Shown here one piece after another: positions 53,501 to 64,000 of a DNA stretch of 64,000 nt. A program made the position numbers and the translations under genes. The stretch is from Euclidia mi (Eukaryota; Arthropoda; Insecta; Lepidoptera; Erebidae), in NCBI GenBank assembly GCA_944739405.2, contig OX123183.2, positions 124,318,331 to 124,382,330 on the forward strand, read 5' to 3'. The stretch's first letter is position 1. Each line of letters starts with the position of its first letter. The notes beneath the pieces are model-generated. The model searched no databases, was not told where the DNA came from, and was given only the letters and a program-made list of their open reading frames with translations.

Positions 53501-54899
53501 CCTTAACAAATTGTGAAAGATTAAAATCAGAATGATATTAATAAATTCCAAAACGATTACTTGTAGTATTTTTAATATACAGTCGCGCCATATACTTACA
53601 ACGTTGTGCAATAAGAATAAGATTAATTTTATTTATATTAACTTTGCCAATTTATTTTATTCTACTAATTATTAAGCTTTCTCTGTAAGGAATGTAAATT
53701 ATATCTTAAACCAAAGTGATACTGTTAGAATAACTTTTATAGTTGTTATACTTATAACTGTCTTTATTTGGAATTTAGCTAGTCGAACTATATCTAGGGT
53801 TGATTGTAAATAATATAGAGCTCACATGTATATAAAGATGTGTATCTTAATTTGGATATTAAAAGAAACATTTTTTTTCTAAGGCCCTTTTTGTTTCCTT
53901 TATTTGTATACTGGAAAAAAAGAGAGCTCTGTGCAACAAATAGTCTTATTTTTTCATACGTTACGTTACGTTATTAATGTATGATTTTCTGTGAACTTAT
54001 GTTCGTATATTACAATTAACCATGTCTTTTATTTTCAATATTTACACTTTGCTATCTAGGATAGCACAGATACTGCCTAAGAGAGATATATTATAGTGGC
54101 CATATCTTGCTATATTATGTTTAGAAACTCTTTTTGCTGTGGAGCCGATAGGTGGATTTTGCCTTTAGTATTTGATTGAGTATAATAGTTAAAAAATGTC
54201 TTCGAAGCTTGTGCTTGAAAGCATATTTTGTGTAATTGGAAATGTGAAAATTACCATGAATACTTTATTCAGTTCAAGTAAGTAACTTGGGTCAGTGCCA
54301 AGAGCTGAAGAACTGCTTTCTGGTCAAAGGGGTCATCATCAGGGGGGTCAAAAATCCTGCTTCATCTTGTTCGAGTGTGTTGGGTCCACAGCGATATACT
54401 TATTTCTTTTTTGGTGTTCAATTTATGTACATCTTAGACTAATATAGGAAGTAAGATATTTATACGTCTATATATCTTAAAATCTATAATATGTTATGTG
54501 ATATACGGTGTAGTAAAAAATTAAGAATATATTGATGTCTTTTATTTACCTGCGAATTTTACCTTCATTCAATGGTGTTTATAGTAGATTGAATGACTAA
54601 TAAAATATTTGTCTTTCGTCTTTATTAAATTAACGCTCTGTGACAACAAACCTGAGGTATGAGTAAACTCTAAAATTTTAGAAACCAGTAATTGCAGCAT
54701 AATGACATAATTTATGCTGTCTGAAAGTTTAATAAGTACGCATTCTGTTAGTTTATCAGATCATCTTAGAAAATACTACAGTATCGTTGGTATGCTACTG
54801 TACTATCGGATTATTTTGATAATTTAAATAAACTGCGGATTACGTCGAAATGACTCGATCGCTGTGTACAAGCGAGGTGGTGCTCACACTAGTGCCTTT
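53501..54899. other. AT-rich non-coding sequence
   Basis: No gene or element with recognisable ends. Confidence 0.45.
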
Positions 54900-55152
54900 T
54901 ACTCTACTTAAATATTTTTCGAGGATCTAGCAAAGGCTTATGACTTTGTTGAGCACAATATATTGATAGATAAACTAGTTCTCCTTATACCTATAGGTAG
55001 AGCTGATGGTGCTTATATGATGCAATAAAAATAAATACAATCAGGGCAGATCACACTGCATAGTACAAATGTTTACTTATGAAATAGAATACAACAAAAT
55101 AATTTTTGGTATGCCACAGGGTAGTGTATTGGACCCTTTAATTTTTTAAAGC
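54900..55152 (+). pseudogene. LINE reverse transcriptase relic
   Basis: Reads FFEDLAKAYDFVEHNILIDK (near 54915-54980) and, about 130 bp later, IFGMPQGSVLDPLIF. These are the A and B motifs of a Jockey/CR1-type reverse transcriptase. AYDFVEH retains the catalytic aspartate, but stops and deletions lie between. Confidence 0.7.
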
Positions 55153-55239
55153 TGCTAAAAGCTATAATTGCCACATTTTCGTTCTAATATAGGTACTAAC
55201 TTGTTGTTATGATAAAGATATTTCGTTTTAATCGTATAT

Positions 55240-55335
55240 CGTAAGAGGCGACTTAGAAAAATATACAAAGCAATTAGTATCTTGCGGAGCAGACGGAGAA
55301 CTCGACACCAAGCCCTATGGCAACCCGTGTGCCCA
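55240..55335 (+). mobile_element. Fragment of a family 1 SINE leader
   Basis: CGTAAGAGGCGACTTAGAAA, then GAGAACTCGACACCAAGCCC, a diverged match to the leader of the 20275 copy. Confidence 0.45.
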
Positions 55336-55848
55336 GTGTAATATAGTAGGCCAAAAAATACCTCCAATTTATTGCATAACAATTTGTGCATAATATATCA
55401 TAGTCATGAATAAATAACGTTAACGCAGAAACTACTATATATCGACATATCACGCATCAGGTGTATAATTTACTTTTGCTATTTTTATTTTCCAGTTATT
55501 AGGAAATTAACGCTTTCTCCGATCTTTACCCAGCTGAAAAATATTTAACAGTGAGATAAATATAATATGTTTGGCTAAACGTGGTAAGGACCTGTATGCT
55601 CATTCAAGGTCATTGTTTTCCTGCAACATATCGTTATCTTACGGAACTCTCTAAATAGCATTATTTCTGGCGCCACAACGCTTCTTCAAGTCGATTCGGA
55701 TCGTTTTAGGCATACAACTTTGTATAGTCATAGTAATTTATTTCAGAACGAAAAAGAAACTAAGTCTTAAAATACTACACAAAGAAATATATGTATATAT
55801 TTCTGTATACAGAACATACAAATAAATATATGCAGAACGAAAAGAAAA

Positions 55849-56070
55849 TTAGAGGGCGTCATGAAATTCATCCACATCGTCGTCAACTGGCAGCGTGCCC
55901 AGAACGCTGGCAGCATTGCCACGTTGTATGGAGATACTTAACTTCTGGGCCAAATACAACCCAGACTTCTGGTCACGCGAGGCGTCGACCAGTCTCTTTG
56001 GGGGGTCTCTAAAAAGAGATCTCGCACTTGGACCCCAGGGCCCCCGTTTTGACCCCAAACGGCTCAAATA
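55849..56070 (-). pseudogene. LINE C-terminal fragment, copy A
   Basis: Minus strand: GPWGPSARSLFRD, then KRLVDASRDQKSGLYLAQKL, then QRGNAASVLGTLPVDDD. This is the extreme C-terminus of a non-LTR polymerase ORF, and the same family as 59564-60010. Confidence 0.7.
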
Positions 56071-56504
56071 CGTAATCCCCTACCAGGTTTACGTATTTGC
56101 GCCGTTAATTTATAGACATCACTTATTTTCAGTCAGCATCCGATATTGAATAACATCTGCCAGCCGATAAATCTGGATAATATTTAGAATGAACAAAAAT
56201 TACGAATCAATTTTGATGGCGCACGTTATTTACACCTCCAGCGTGACAAACGTAAATAGCCCCTCATTACAGAGGTTATCTGATAACGACAAGTGGATTA
56301 ACTAATAATATTCGAAAATTAGCATCGATAACAGTATTTATTACTTACGTAGGTTAACACTAATCAAGGTAAATCACGTGTAATCAATTATTGAGTCTGT
56401 TTTACAGAGCCAACTGTGCCAATTTCGATCAGATTTTGTCAATGCTAACCTATGGACCTCATTTCCATTTTTCTTTTTTTTTTAAAGGCATCTCCTGCAC
56501 TAGA

Positions 56505-56688
56505 ACTAAATCCTGTGTCACCGGGGACTTTACAAACATACCACTAATACATCCAATGAACAAACAGAGTCGAAACAACAATTTATGAATACCACAAAAT
56601 AGATGACTCGTGTCGATCCGAACCCACAACACTCGGCACAGTGTCAAGCGGCGAGGCGGCCGCTTAAACCACTACGCCAACCGTGCAG
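56505..56688 (-). mobile_element. tRNA-headed SINE, family 3
   Basis: Minus-strand copy: head at 56688 (TGCACGGTTGGCGTAGTGGT), B-box region TGTTGTGGGTTCGGATCG, tail ending near AAATCCTGTGTCACC in plus orientation. Confidence 0.7.
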
Positions 56689-56776
56689 TCGATATCGAAA
56701 GTCGAGATCTAATTATTAGATATACTGTAGGCCTTGACTTGAAGGAGCCATGCTTCTCAGGGCTCCGATTTTGGTT

Positions 56777-57017
56777 TCATCATCATCATCATTAGCCTTT
56801 AACAGTCCACTGCTGGACTAGGCCTCTCCTTTGAAAGGAGGAATTGGCCTACAATACCACGCTGGCCAAACGAGTTGGTATAGGGTTTGTATCAAGTTTT
56901 CCTTCTTTTGCAGTGTTGTTCTCTGCATAATATGCTCCTTCTGTCGGCTCTTACGACACCCATGGGATGATATGGGGTGGTGACATTTCGTATTCTTAAT
57001 CCGTCACCACACGGACA
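56777..57017 (-). mobile_element. SINE, family 4
   Basis: Nearly the same sequence as 17603-17838 in the same orientation: CATCATCATCATTAGCC, AGTCCACTGCTGGACTAGGC, CCGTCACCACACGGAC. The ATG-repeat tail is at the left. Confidence 0.8.
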
Positions 57018-57360
57018 ATATTTTGGTTTAGCAATGATAATGAAACAAAACACAGGCGTCATTTACATGGAGCAGGAAGTGAGGAGAAAAACGCACCTCG
57101 TCTAAGTAATAAGACAAATTACATTATTATGTATATGTAAATTGGGTGTACGGGGCCCGACCAAGATCTTTGGGGCCCAAGCCAACCTCACACGCGCGTC
57201 GGTAGTCGGTACACCTGCTGGATGACGGACGAGGCTCTGGCGAAAGCCCTCCCCACTGGGGGTTGGGAGGTCAGACGGCAGTCGCTTCCGTAAAAGGCGA
57301 AACTGCCATTTCAACTTATGGTAGAAATAATGCCATGGATAGGGCATCTGTGACCCAAAA

Positions 57361-57850
57361 ATGCCGGTTAAGGTGAAGGGACCTTTTTATAAGTCCATCG
57401 TTAGACCTGCCCTGTTATATGGCAGTGAGACGTAGCCTGTGCTTGAGCGCCACAAGCAGAGTCTGCGTGTCACGGAGATGAACATGCTGCGCTGGATGTG
57501 TGAAGGACCGCATTAAGAACTCCCTCATCCGTGGCAGTCTTCTTATCCGTGACATTACAGATAAAACGCAAGAGTGTCGCCTACGCTGGTACGACCACGT
57601 CTTACGACAATCGGCACATTACGTGGGAAATAAATGTTTGGCCATGCCACCCCCGCCGGGCTTCGGCAAACGTGGCAGACCTAAGAAATGCTGGCTTGAC
57701 GTCGTTAGGTCTGATATGCGTACCAATCAACTTACTACCAGAGATGCCGAAAACCGAGCGAAGTGGAGAAGATTAAGCAGGAAAGTGGACCCCATGTTCC
57801 AGGACCGAGGTCTTGGGCCACGACCGGGATAGCGCTAGGATGATGATGAT
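57361..57850 (+). pseudogene. LINE C-terminus with 3' end
   Basis: Reads VKGPFYKSIVRPALLYGSET, stop, then MNMLRWMC and, after a frameshift, RLRWYDHVLRQ, GKRGRPKKCWLDVVRSDM, RAKWRRLSRKVDP. The plus-strand end GGGATAGCGCTAGGATGATG is the same end found in at least six other relics in the window. It links those non-coding copies to an RT-bearing family. Confidence 0.75.
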
Positions 57851-58305
57851 GTAATTTAACTGCGAAAGCTATACAAAGTATTGATAGGAGCTAAAATAGA
57901 ACAGTGTGTTGTTTATACTCGGTCTATGGTGAGACAACTGGCCGTAGTTTTTTAGGTAAGGAGATTAGGCTGAAGTTAGTTCAGCAATATAGGGACTGAA
58001 TACCGTAGTATGTGGGAACACCAAATCTGGGGTGATTATGGCGATAACGTAAATTGGGACAGTATATTGTTATGAAGGTATAAAACGCGGTGGACTATAT
58101 TATTGCCACTGGTAAGGAGGTATGAAATAAAGTACCTGGCATTTCTTTTTTCTGGGCATATTCAGAAATTTTGCAGAATACTGTGAGAAATTTCCGATGT
58201 CATAGCAGAGAAACACTTACTTGCTGGTTGCTGGGAGCAATAGGTACCTACTACTAATGTTGAGAGTAGTGGCAATTACAGTAATTATCTAGGCAGTTAT
58301 CTGCT

Positions 58306-58385
58306 GTCATTATCATCCTAGCGCCGTCCCGGTTGCATCCAAAGCCATCGCTTCAGAGCGCAGGATGAGCTTAGTGACATAAATG
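58306..58385 (-). mobile_element. LINE 3'-end fragment
   Basis: ATCATCCTAGCGCCGTCCCGG, then TTGCATCCAAAGCC, the inverted end of the family described at 57361. Confidence 0.5.
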
Positions 58386-58435
58386 AATGGCAAGCTAAAA
58401 TATCTTGACTTGACGAAAAGGTGAGGACCAGAAAA

Positions 58436-58560
58436 ATCATTTATTCGTTTAGGCCATAAAGTGACGCTTATGAACGTTAAAATTTAATTTAATTACTAGA
58501 TAATTCTACATTTATATTTACTGCCATGTTCGCAATGCAATAGGTAGAACCACGATGTTG
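58436..58560 (+). repeat. Interspersed repeat, copy 3 of 3
   Basis: ATCATTTATTCGTTTAGGCC, AAAGTGACGCTTATGAACGT, CTGCCATGTTCGCAATGCAA and GTAGAACCACGA match 42690-42870. Confidence 0.55.
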
Positions 58561-59393
58561 ACGTAGGTCCCATCAAATGTAAACGTGCTGTCCTGGTTCC
58601 TACTGTCTTTTAAAGAAGCCAACGTCCAGTGGCCATTATAAGTATTTTCAGTCTCTAAAATCCTTTAGCGGCCAAGGTCTGATTTCTGAGCATCTTTATT
58701 ATTTTCCTTAATCCCAAGATCACGATGAAATTATCGCAAATTTGAATATTTAGGTGATAATGATAACAAAATGATAAGGTATTATCATCGGATTATGTTG
58801 ATCGATTAATTAATATTGAATGTGTTTTTATTCTTCAGTGCCTTAAGTGCGAATGGAATGGTGTGTGTTGTTGAGATTAGTTCTAAATAGAAATATTTAT
58901 TATTTTGTGGTCGCCTTTAATATTAACTTTGTGAGTATTGGTTTTGTACGTCATAAAATTGATGGAATGATTACATAAAAATGCTGTGATTAAAAAGTCT
59001 ATAAACTAAAAAAAAAACGTAACAATGGTGTGACAGTGTACGAGACATTAAATAAGTATTATATAGCTACATAATTTACAAAAGGGTCATCAAATGTCTC
59101 TGCGTGTATCTTGTCCTTGCGGCTGTATCTCAGATTTTCGCCGACGAGACCAGGATCCGGTTTTAGTCTGATATTCAATTCATTTAGTTTTATAGACCAG
59201 TATCAGAATTTTAGACTGGACATCGAATTCAAGGGATCGATTATCTGTCGACCCAGAAAACCATTTCCCGTCCGACAACTGGCCGAAGACGATACATTTC
59301 TGAACGATTGACTGCATTAACCAATGATCTTTTTACTACATTCAGTTAGAAATGTCAATAATATTGACGTCTAATTAGTTTTGTATGCTAAGT
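58561..59393. other. AT-rich non-coding sequence
   Basis: No gene or bounded element seen. Confidence 0.4.
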
Positions 59394-59485
59394 TGACGGA
59401 GCCATGCTTCGGAGCAGCTCCTATTTTTGGTGCAGAGCCATAAGAAACCTGATATAACCTATTAGGTTATCGGAGCGGACGAGAA
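59394..59485 (+). repeat. Interspersed repeat fragment
   Basis: GACGGAGCCATGCTTCGGAG, CTCCTATTTTTGGTGCAGAG and AAACCTGATATAACC match 62866-62960 and, in part, 56745-56777. Confidence 0.5.
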
Positions 59486-59563
59486 TTAATCCGTCAATCG
59501 TTCAGAAATGTTTCGTATTTTCGACCAGTTGTCGAAAGGCAGTTTTCAGCCTTCCAGCCCAAC

Positions 59564-60010
59564 TTGAACCTCAGGGCTTGGCACGCGATAATGGCAAGAG
59601 ACCGGACGGGATGTCTTTACTGCCGTGGAAGCTGGGTAGGCCTTTGGTATGGGACGCGACATGTGTCGATACCCTTGCGCCATCTCATCTTCCCAGCACA
59701 GCAGGTTGTGCGGGCTCTGCTGCTGCTTCAGCAGAGACGGCACAAATACGTAAATCTAGTAATGGATAATGTATTTGAGCCGTTTGGGGTTGAACCCTTG
59801 GGGCCATGGGGTCCAAGTGCGAGATCCCTTTTCAGAGATCTCGCAAAGAGACTGATCGACGCCTCGGGTGATCAGAGGCCTGGCACGTATTTGGCACAAA
59901 AGATAAGCATTGCTATACAACCAGGCAATACTGCCAGTCTTTTGGGCACGCTTCCAATTGACTGCGATGGGGATGACTTCATGACGCCTTCTAAATATAA
60001 TATAAATTAA
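59564..60010 (+). pseudogene. LINE C-terminal fragment, copy B
   Basis: An open frame of 148 codons ends with FEPFGVEPLGPWGPSARSLF, KRLIDASGDQRPGTYLAQKI and NTASLLGTLPIDCDGDDF, the typical terminus of many CR1/L2-like polymerases. Only this end survives, with no catalytic motifs. It matches copy A at 55849 in opposite orientation. Confidence 0.7.
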
Positions 60011-60060
60011 TTTTTCGATTCTTGTATTTAATAAGTATATTATTATATATTATTATTTTA

Positions 60061-60372
60061 AAGGTAGTAGAGCCTTGCTGATTTCAGCATGAATGGGCCG
60101 GCTCGACCGGGGAAGTACTACCCTCTCACAGAAAATCAACGTAAAGAAACAGTACCTAAACTGTTGCGTTTCGTTCGGTGAGTGAGAGTGCCGGCGGCCC
60201 TATCCCCTATTCCTTCTACCTCATCCCACTCCTCATCCTATTCCTTTTCCCAACCCAAGGTGTGGCAACGCACTTGTGACTCCTGTGGTGTTACTTGTGT
60301 CCATGGGCGGCGGTAATTGCTTACCATCAGGCGATCCGTCTGCTCGTTTGCCGCCTAATACCATAAAAAAAA
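60061..60372 (+). mobile_element. SINE-like repeat with poly-A tail
   Basis: Counterpart of 50983-51296: GTAGAGCCTTGCTGATTTCA to CCGCCTAATACCATAAAAAA. Poly-A defines the orientation. Confidence 0.75.
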
Positions 60373-60754
60373 TGCTTATTTTAACCTTAAGACATACTTA
60401 AGTTGCTTTTAATATTTATTTAATGGTTGATTTTGTTTGGAAAATAAATCAACTCTGATCATTGTCTAGTAGCATTAAAATGTCCAGGGACTAGACGACT
60501 ATACGTACTTTCGGAGGTACGATATCTCGGAAAGACAAATACTTACCTGGCTACACATCTATAAATCAGATGATGGATATGGAAAATGAGTAAATATCCT
60601 CCCCTTAACCCACAATGCTTTACAGCGTGTGGCTTTCATGTCTTTACCCATAAAAAATATCTCACATTATTATAGCTTGTTGTGTTTTACGCGCATTTAC
60701 TTCATCTTTACGTTGGATTCAACAAACAGGTTGTAAACAATATCTTTTAAGCTA

Positions 60755-61528
60755 TTTAGTCCATTGAAAAGTTACATTTGGGGTTGCATTTGTCAGAGGA
60801 CGCAATTTTATTTTACAGATGTGTAGTGAGGGCTAGAGTAAAGCTTGTTCCAAATTTGTAGGGTCGTACATCTGGTCCCTCGGCCGCCATCTTGGAAAGA
60901 GTGCGGGCGCGGATAGTTTTGCTTATTTAACTATTAATCACACAAAGATCTTGTTCAAGCATTTTCTGCTGCAAATTAAATTCTCTACAACTTTGGTTCT
61001 GATACTTTATGTCGTAAAATCATAAATAAAAAGTTTTTCCATGATATTGTTTTCTTTGGGTTATTATTATAACATTTCTTCATGATTACTGTGTCTTTAG
61101 TCTATTTATGAGCCAGGATGCAGCTTATGATCTAATAGAGCTTTGGTATTTAATTATTGATGAAGAACTATAGAAAATACCGCATTTGAGGACGAAAAAA
61201 CTACAACAAAATTAAAAGAAAATTTGTTGCAAATTGTATTCGATTTTCGTTTGTAACTTTGTTATTTTTTAGTTTAAGACTAAATGCTACGGGGTCAAAG
61301 TTGTAGAGAATTTAATTTACAACTCATCATGTCTGATTTTTTTCTTATACTAGAAAAACCATTTGTACCACTCTTTTCAAGATGGCAGCCGCAGGACAAG
61401 AGCTGCAACCCCACAAACTTGGATTTAACTTTACACTAACCCCCTCTTGGCATCTATGACATAAAATTACGTCCTCTGACAATAGCACGCTAAGTCCAAA
61501 AAAAAAATTAACATTTCAATGGACTAAA
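60755..61528. mobile_element. Fold-back element with long inverted arms
   Basis: TTTAGTCCATTGAAAAGTTA at the left is inverted at the right (TAACATTTCAATGGACTAAA), with TA outside each. Further inverted blocks include TGTCAGAGGACG and TTAAATTCTCTACAACTTTG, so arms of about 250 bp surround a short centre. Non-coding. Tc1/mariner-type TA target is likely. Confidence 0.75.
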
Positions 61529-61667
61529 TATAAGGTTGGTAAATTGCTGTATCCTGCGTAATTTTGGACTCTAACGGTAGGAACATAGGCGAAAATATAC
61601 AAATGGGAATATGTGGACAGCTAGATACCTACTATGTAGTTGGTTTCTTTCGTTTCAACTAAATTGC

Positions 61668-61745
61668 ACCATCATCGTCGTCGTTATCGCGGTCGCATGG
61701 TGCCCGGATTCCGCTTACTAGTTCAACCAGATATAACAGAAGACC
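61668..61745 (-). mobile_element. LINE 3'-end fragment
   Basis: CGTTATCGCGGTCGCATGG, then TCCGCTTACTAGTTCAACCA and ATAACAGAAGACC, the same inverted end as 41027-41100. Confidence 0.5.
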
Positions 61746-61865
61746 ATTTTTTAACCCAAAATAGCATTTTGGTCTATTTAGTTAGCTCAGAATATAAAAA
61801 CGATGTTTAATGACTTCATCTTTTCCTGTTATTATATGGCGTCAATGTAATCAGTGGCTATATAA

Positions 61866-61896
61866 TATCAGAGACGAGTATTACTCGTCTCTGATA
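61866..61896. repeat. 15-bp perfect hairpin
   Basis: Arms 61866-61880 and 61882-61896 around a single T. The arm contains AGAGACGAGTA, also present at the inverted ends near 4470. Confidence 0.7.
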
Positions 61897-62280
61897 ATAT
61901 AAATCTAAGATAAGTGAAGATTTAAATGTAGGGATTTATGAAACAAGATTAGATTAAGAATAATTATAATATTCGTCCGGTTTTAGGTACCAAGTCTTTT
62001 TTAAACAATTTGCATACCTACAAAGTACCTAAAGGGTAGTATTTAAACGAGTGAAAATAAATTTTTGAGTGACAAAAATAATTAATTTGGGTTATAGAAT
62101 TACTAAGTGAGCGACAGAGTGATGAGAAATCAACAGAACAGCAACTTACAAACATTAATTTGAGTTACTTAAAATACAAAATAAGAAGCTTCATAATATT
62201 TTAGCGACCTAATATTTGTTTGAGTGCCAACAACGTTACGTCCTGCATTTTTTCAATATTTGGCAAATGATTTATTTATT

Positions 62281-62556
62281 AGTCCGTGTGGTGACGGATT
62301 AAGAATACGGAATGTCACCACCCCATATCATCCCATAGGTGTCGTAAGAGCCGACAGAGGGAGCACATTATGCAGAGAACAGCACTGTAAGGGAAGGAAA
62401 ACCTGATACAAACCCTAACCACAGATAATTTATTATACTATACGCCTATACCAACCCGTTTGGCCAGCGTGGTGTAGTAGGCCAATTCCTCTTTTCAAAG
62501 GAGAGGCCTAGTCCAGCAGTGGACAGTTAAAGGCTGATGATGATGATGATTTATTT
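62281..62556 (+). mobile_element. SINE, family 4, plus orientation
   Basis: Starts GTCCGTGTGGTGACGGATTA, passes GGTGTCGTAAGAGCCGAC, CCAGCGTGGTGTAGTAGGCC, GGCCTAGTCCAGCAGTGGAC and ends in (ATG)n. The start resembles the leader of family 1 SINEs. Confidence 0.8.
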
Positions 62557-62865
62557 ATACTTAGCAGCATTTTATCTTAAATGAAGTGTTTCGTAATGAA
62601 AAAACCACATTGAAAAATACTATTATGAGCAGAGTACCTATGAGCTCTAGCTCGAGACTACTATGAGCTCACATTTTTATGCAAATTTTCTAATGAAGTT
62701 ACTACTTGAAGAAACACTATTAGCCAAGAAATTTAATTATTTAAGGGTAGGTAATTAAATGAAACAATGTATTCCGAAAAAACAAAGCAATAAGCTTTTA
62801 CTTACTTAAATCAAATGCACAAAAAACAAAATAAAATAAGATGCTTCAGTCTTTTATGCCACGTT

Positions 62866-62960
62866 GACGGAGGCCTGCTTCGCAGGGCTCCTATTTTTCG
62901 GTACAGGGTCAGAAGAAAACCTTACATAACCAATTAAGTTTGCCGAGTGAAGGAGTATAT
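62866..62960 (+). repeat. Interspersed repeat fragment
   Basis: GACGGAGGCCTGCTTCGCAG, GGCTCCTATTTTTCGGTACA and AAACCTTACATAACC. See 59394-59485. Confidence 0.5.
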
Positions 62961-63871
62961 CTAGTCGCTCACCTAGTAATTTGGTCGCACGGTTAGAATT
63001 TTAATTTCTGAAATGGATTAATCACAACCCGCTTTTAGTATGCTCGTTCTAGATTTTGTTATATATTAATCAATATTCGTCGTTAGTTTAGTTAATTTTT
63101 CGCTTACTCAAATTCATGCCGCTCAAGTTATTAAAACAGTATCTCATCATCAGTCGCTTGTTTTGTTTTATTCGCTTGTTTTATAATTCCCAGTACCTAA
63201 ATATCTTCCTGAATCGTATTAGTGGATTATTAGACTGGTATTAGTCAGTTAGCCCATGGTATAAGATGCCGGCATCTCAGGTAACCCGTTACCGTATGTC
63301 TATTGCAAGCAATAATCAATATATCTCCATGGCTCTTCCCCTCGGACCGCCGCAAGGTGTAAACGTGTGATAGTACAATATATTCATTTTCATTTTTATT
63401 TTTAAATAACTAAAATTCTAAATTAAATTTACAAACAAAAATAGGAGTGCATAAATAACGAAGAGATATCAATGATTAAAAACACCGTCGCGCCTCTTCT
63501 GCTCGTGTGCGCCTGGTAGCTCGATCGCAGACATTGCAAGGACTCCGCCCTCCCGAGTGTACAAGGACTCCGCCCATCCTGCGCGTGCGCATATGACTCC
63601 GCCCTCGATCGCTTGACTCCACAGCGGGCGTTGTTGTCTGAGCGTTTGCCCGCCTACTCACCGCTAGAAGTATACACACCTTCTCTGCACCGCTGCTATC
63701 CTGGTACGTCGACAGCTATCTTCCATACGCGAGTGAGTAATTAATTCATAACACGGCGAGTTATACTTACACCTAAGCCGCACCAACATATTTCGATAAA
63801 CATAATTATAAGCACTACTCATTGAAGCTAATAATTAACCTCCTGGCACGTATAAGATCCTAGTTACTAAA
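62961..63871. other. Non-coding leader-like region
   Basis: AT-rich up to about 63470, then a GC-rich stretch (63480-63720) with repeated GACTCCGCCC (four times, two as GGACTCCGCCC), just before the partial ORF. It may be the 5'UTR or promoter of a retroelement, or a host promoter with GC-box-like sites. The 67-codon minus-strand frame here is not recognisable. Confidence 0.35.
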
Positions 63872-64000
63872 ATGGAAAACTCTGCCATAGAATCGAATTC
63901 GGCCACAGACGTTACCTTCACTACACCGCCTAACCATGTCTCCTTTCGAGAAAAGGGAAAAAGAAGGCGAGAAGAGGATTTAGATGAGTTCAAAGAAGAC
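63872..64000 (+). CDS. 5' end of an ORF cut by the window edge
   Basis: 43 codons from an ATG in good context (AAAATGG) to the window end with no stop. It includes FTTPPNHVSFREKGKRRREE then DLDEFKED: an acidic/Ser-Thr start followed by a basic patch. This resembles from memory the ORF1 starts of moth LINEs, but no zinc knuckle or other domain is reached. A host gene is not excluded. Confidence 0.4.
   Translation, partial: MENSAIESNSATDVTFTTPPNHVSFREKGKRRREEDLDEFKED

Overview
The window looks like nuclear DNA from a moth or butterfly (Lepidoptera). It is AT-rich, has no bacterial-style gene packing, and carries one intron-split gene with GT..AG introns and GC-rich exons in AT-rich surroundings. 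It is crowded with tRNA-headed SINEs, RTE-, Jockey- and R2/R4-like LINE fragments, and short inverted-repeat DNA elements of the kinds common in lepidopteran genomes. The species cannot be named from sequence alone.

The one host gene I can support is a complete neutral ceramidase on the + strand. Its 13 coding exons run from 15634 to 52790 and join in frame to a 697-residue protein: a signal peptide, all expected zinc ligands, and the serine in GDVSPN. The coding sequence is 2,094 bp spread over 37 kb, and most intron length is recognisable repeats. The ATG directly follows a splice acceptor, so a 5'UTR exon and the promoter probably lie further upstream and were not identified.

Layout: 1-15.6 kb is non-coding and holds nested DNA transposons, a 120-bp satellite, SINEs and LINE ends. 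Intron 1 (15.7-25.7 kb) holds an internally repeated element, SINEs and a hAT-like element with a perfect 8-bp target duplication. Intron 2 (25.8-29.1 kb) holds a 5'-truncated RTE-like LINE and a 55-bp minisatellite ending 89 bp before exon 3. Introns 3-7 hold SINEs, a pogo-like relic and a MITE. Intron 8 (35.5-39.9 kb) is almost wholly a 4-kb inverted-repeat element with further insertions. Intron 10 (40.7-51.4 kb) is a graveyard of LINEs, a 5S-derived SINE, an 18-bp minisatellite and a possible solo LTR inside a LINE, and it ends in a decayed duplicate of the start of exon 11. From 52.8 to 64 kb there is a 3'UTR region, more retroelement pieces, a fold-back element, and the first 43 codons of an ORF cut by the window edge, perhaps a retroelement ORF1.

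I found no operon-like or defence-like system. The notable content is the layered transposon history, the SINE-LINE tail sharing, and the repeat load inside an intact sphingolipid enzyme gene.
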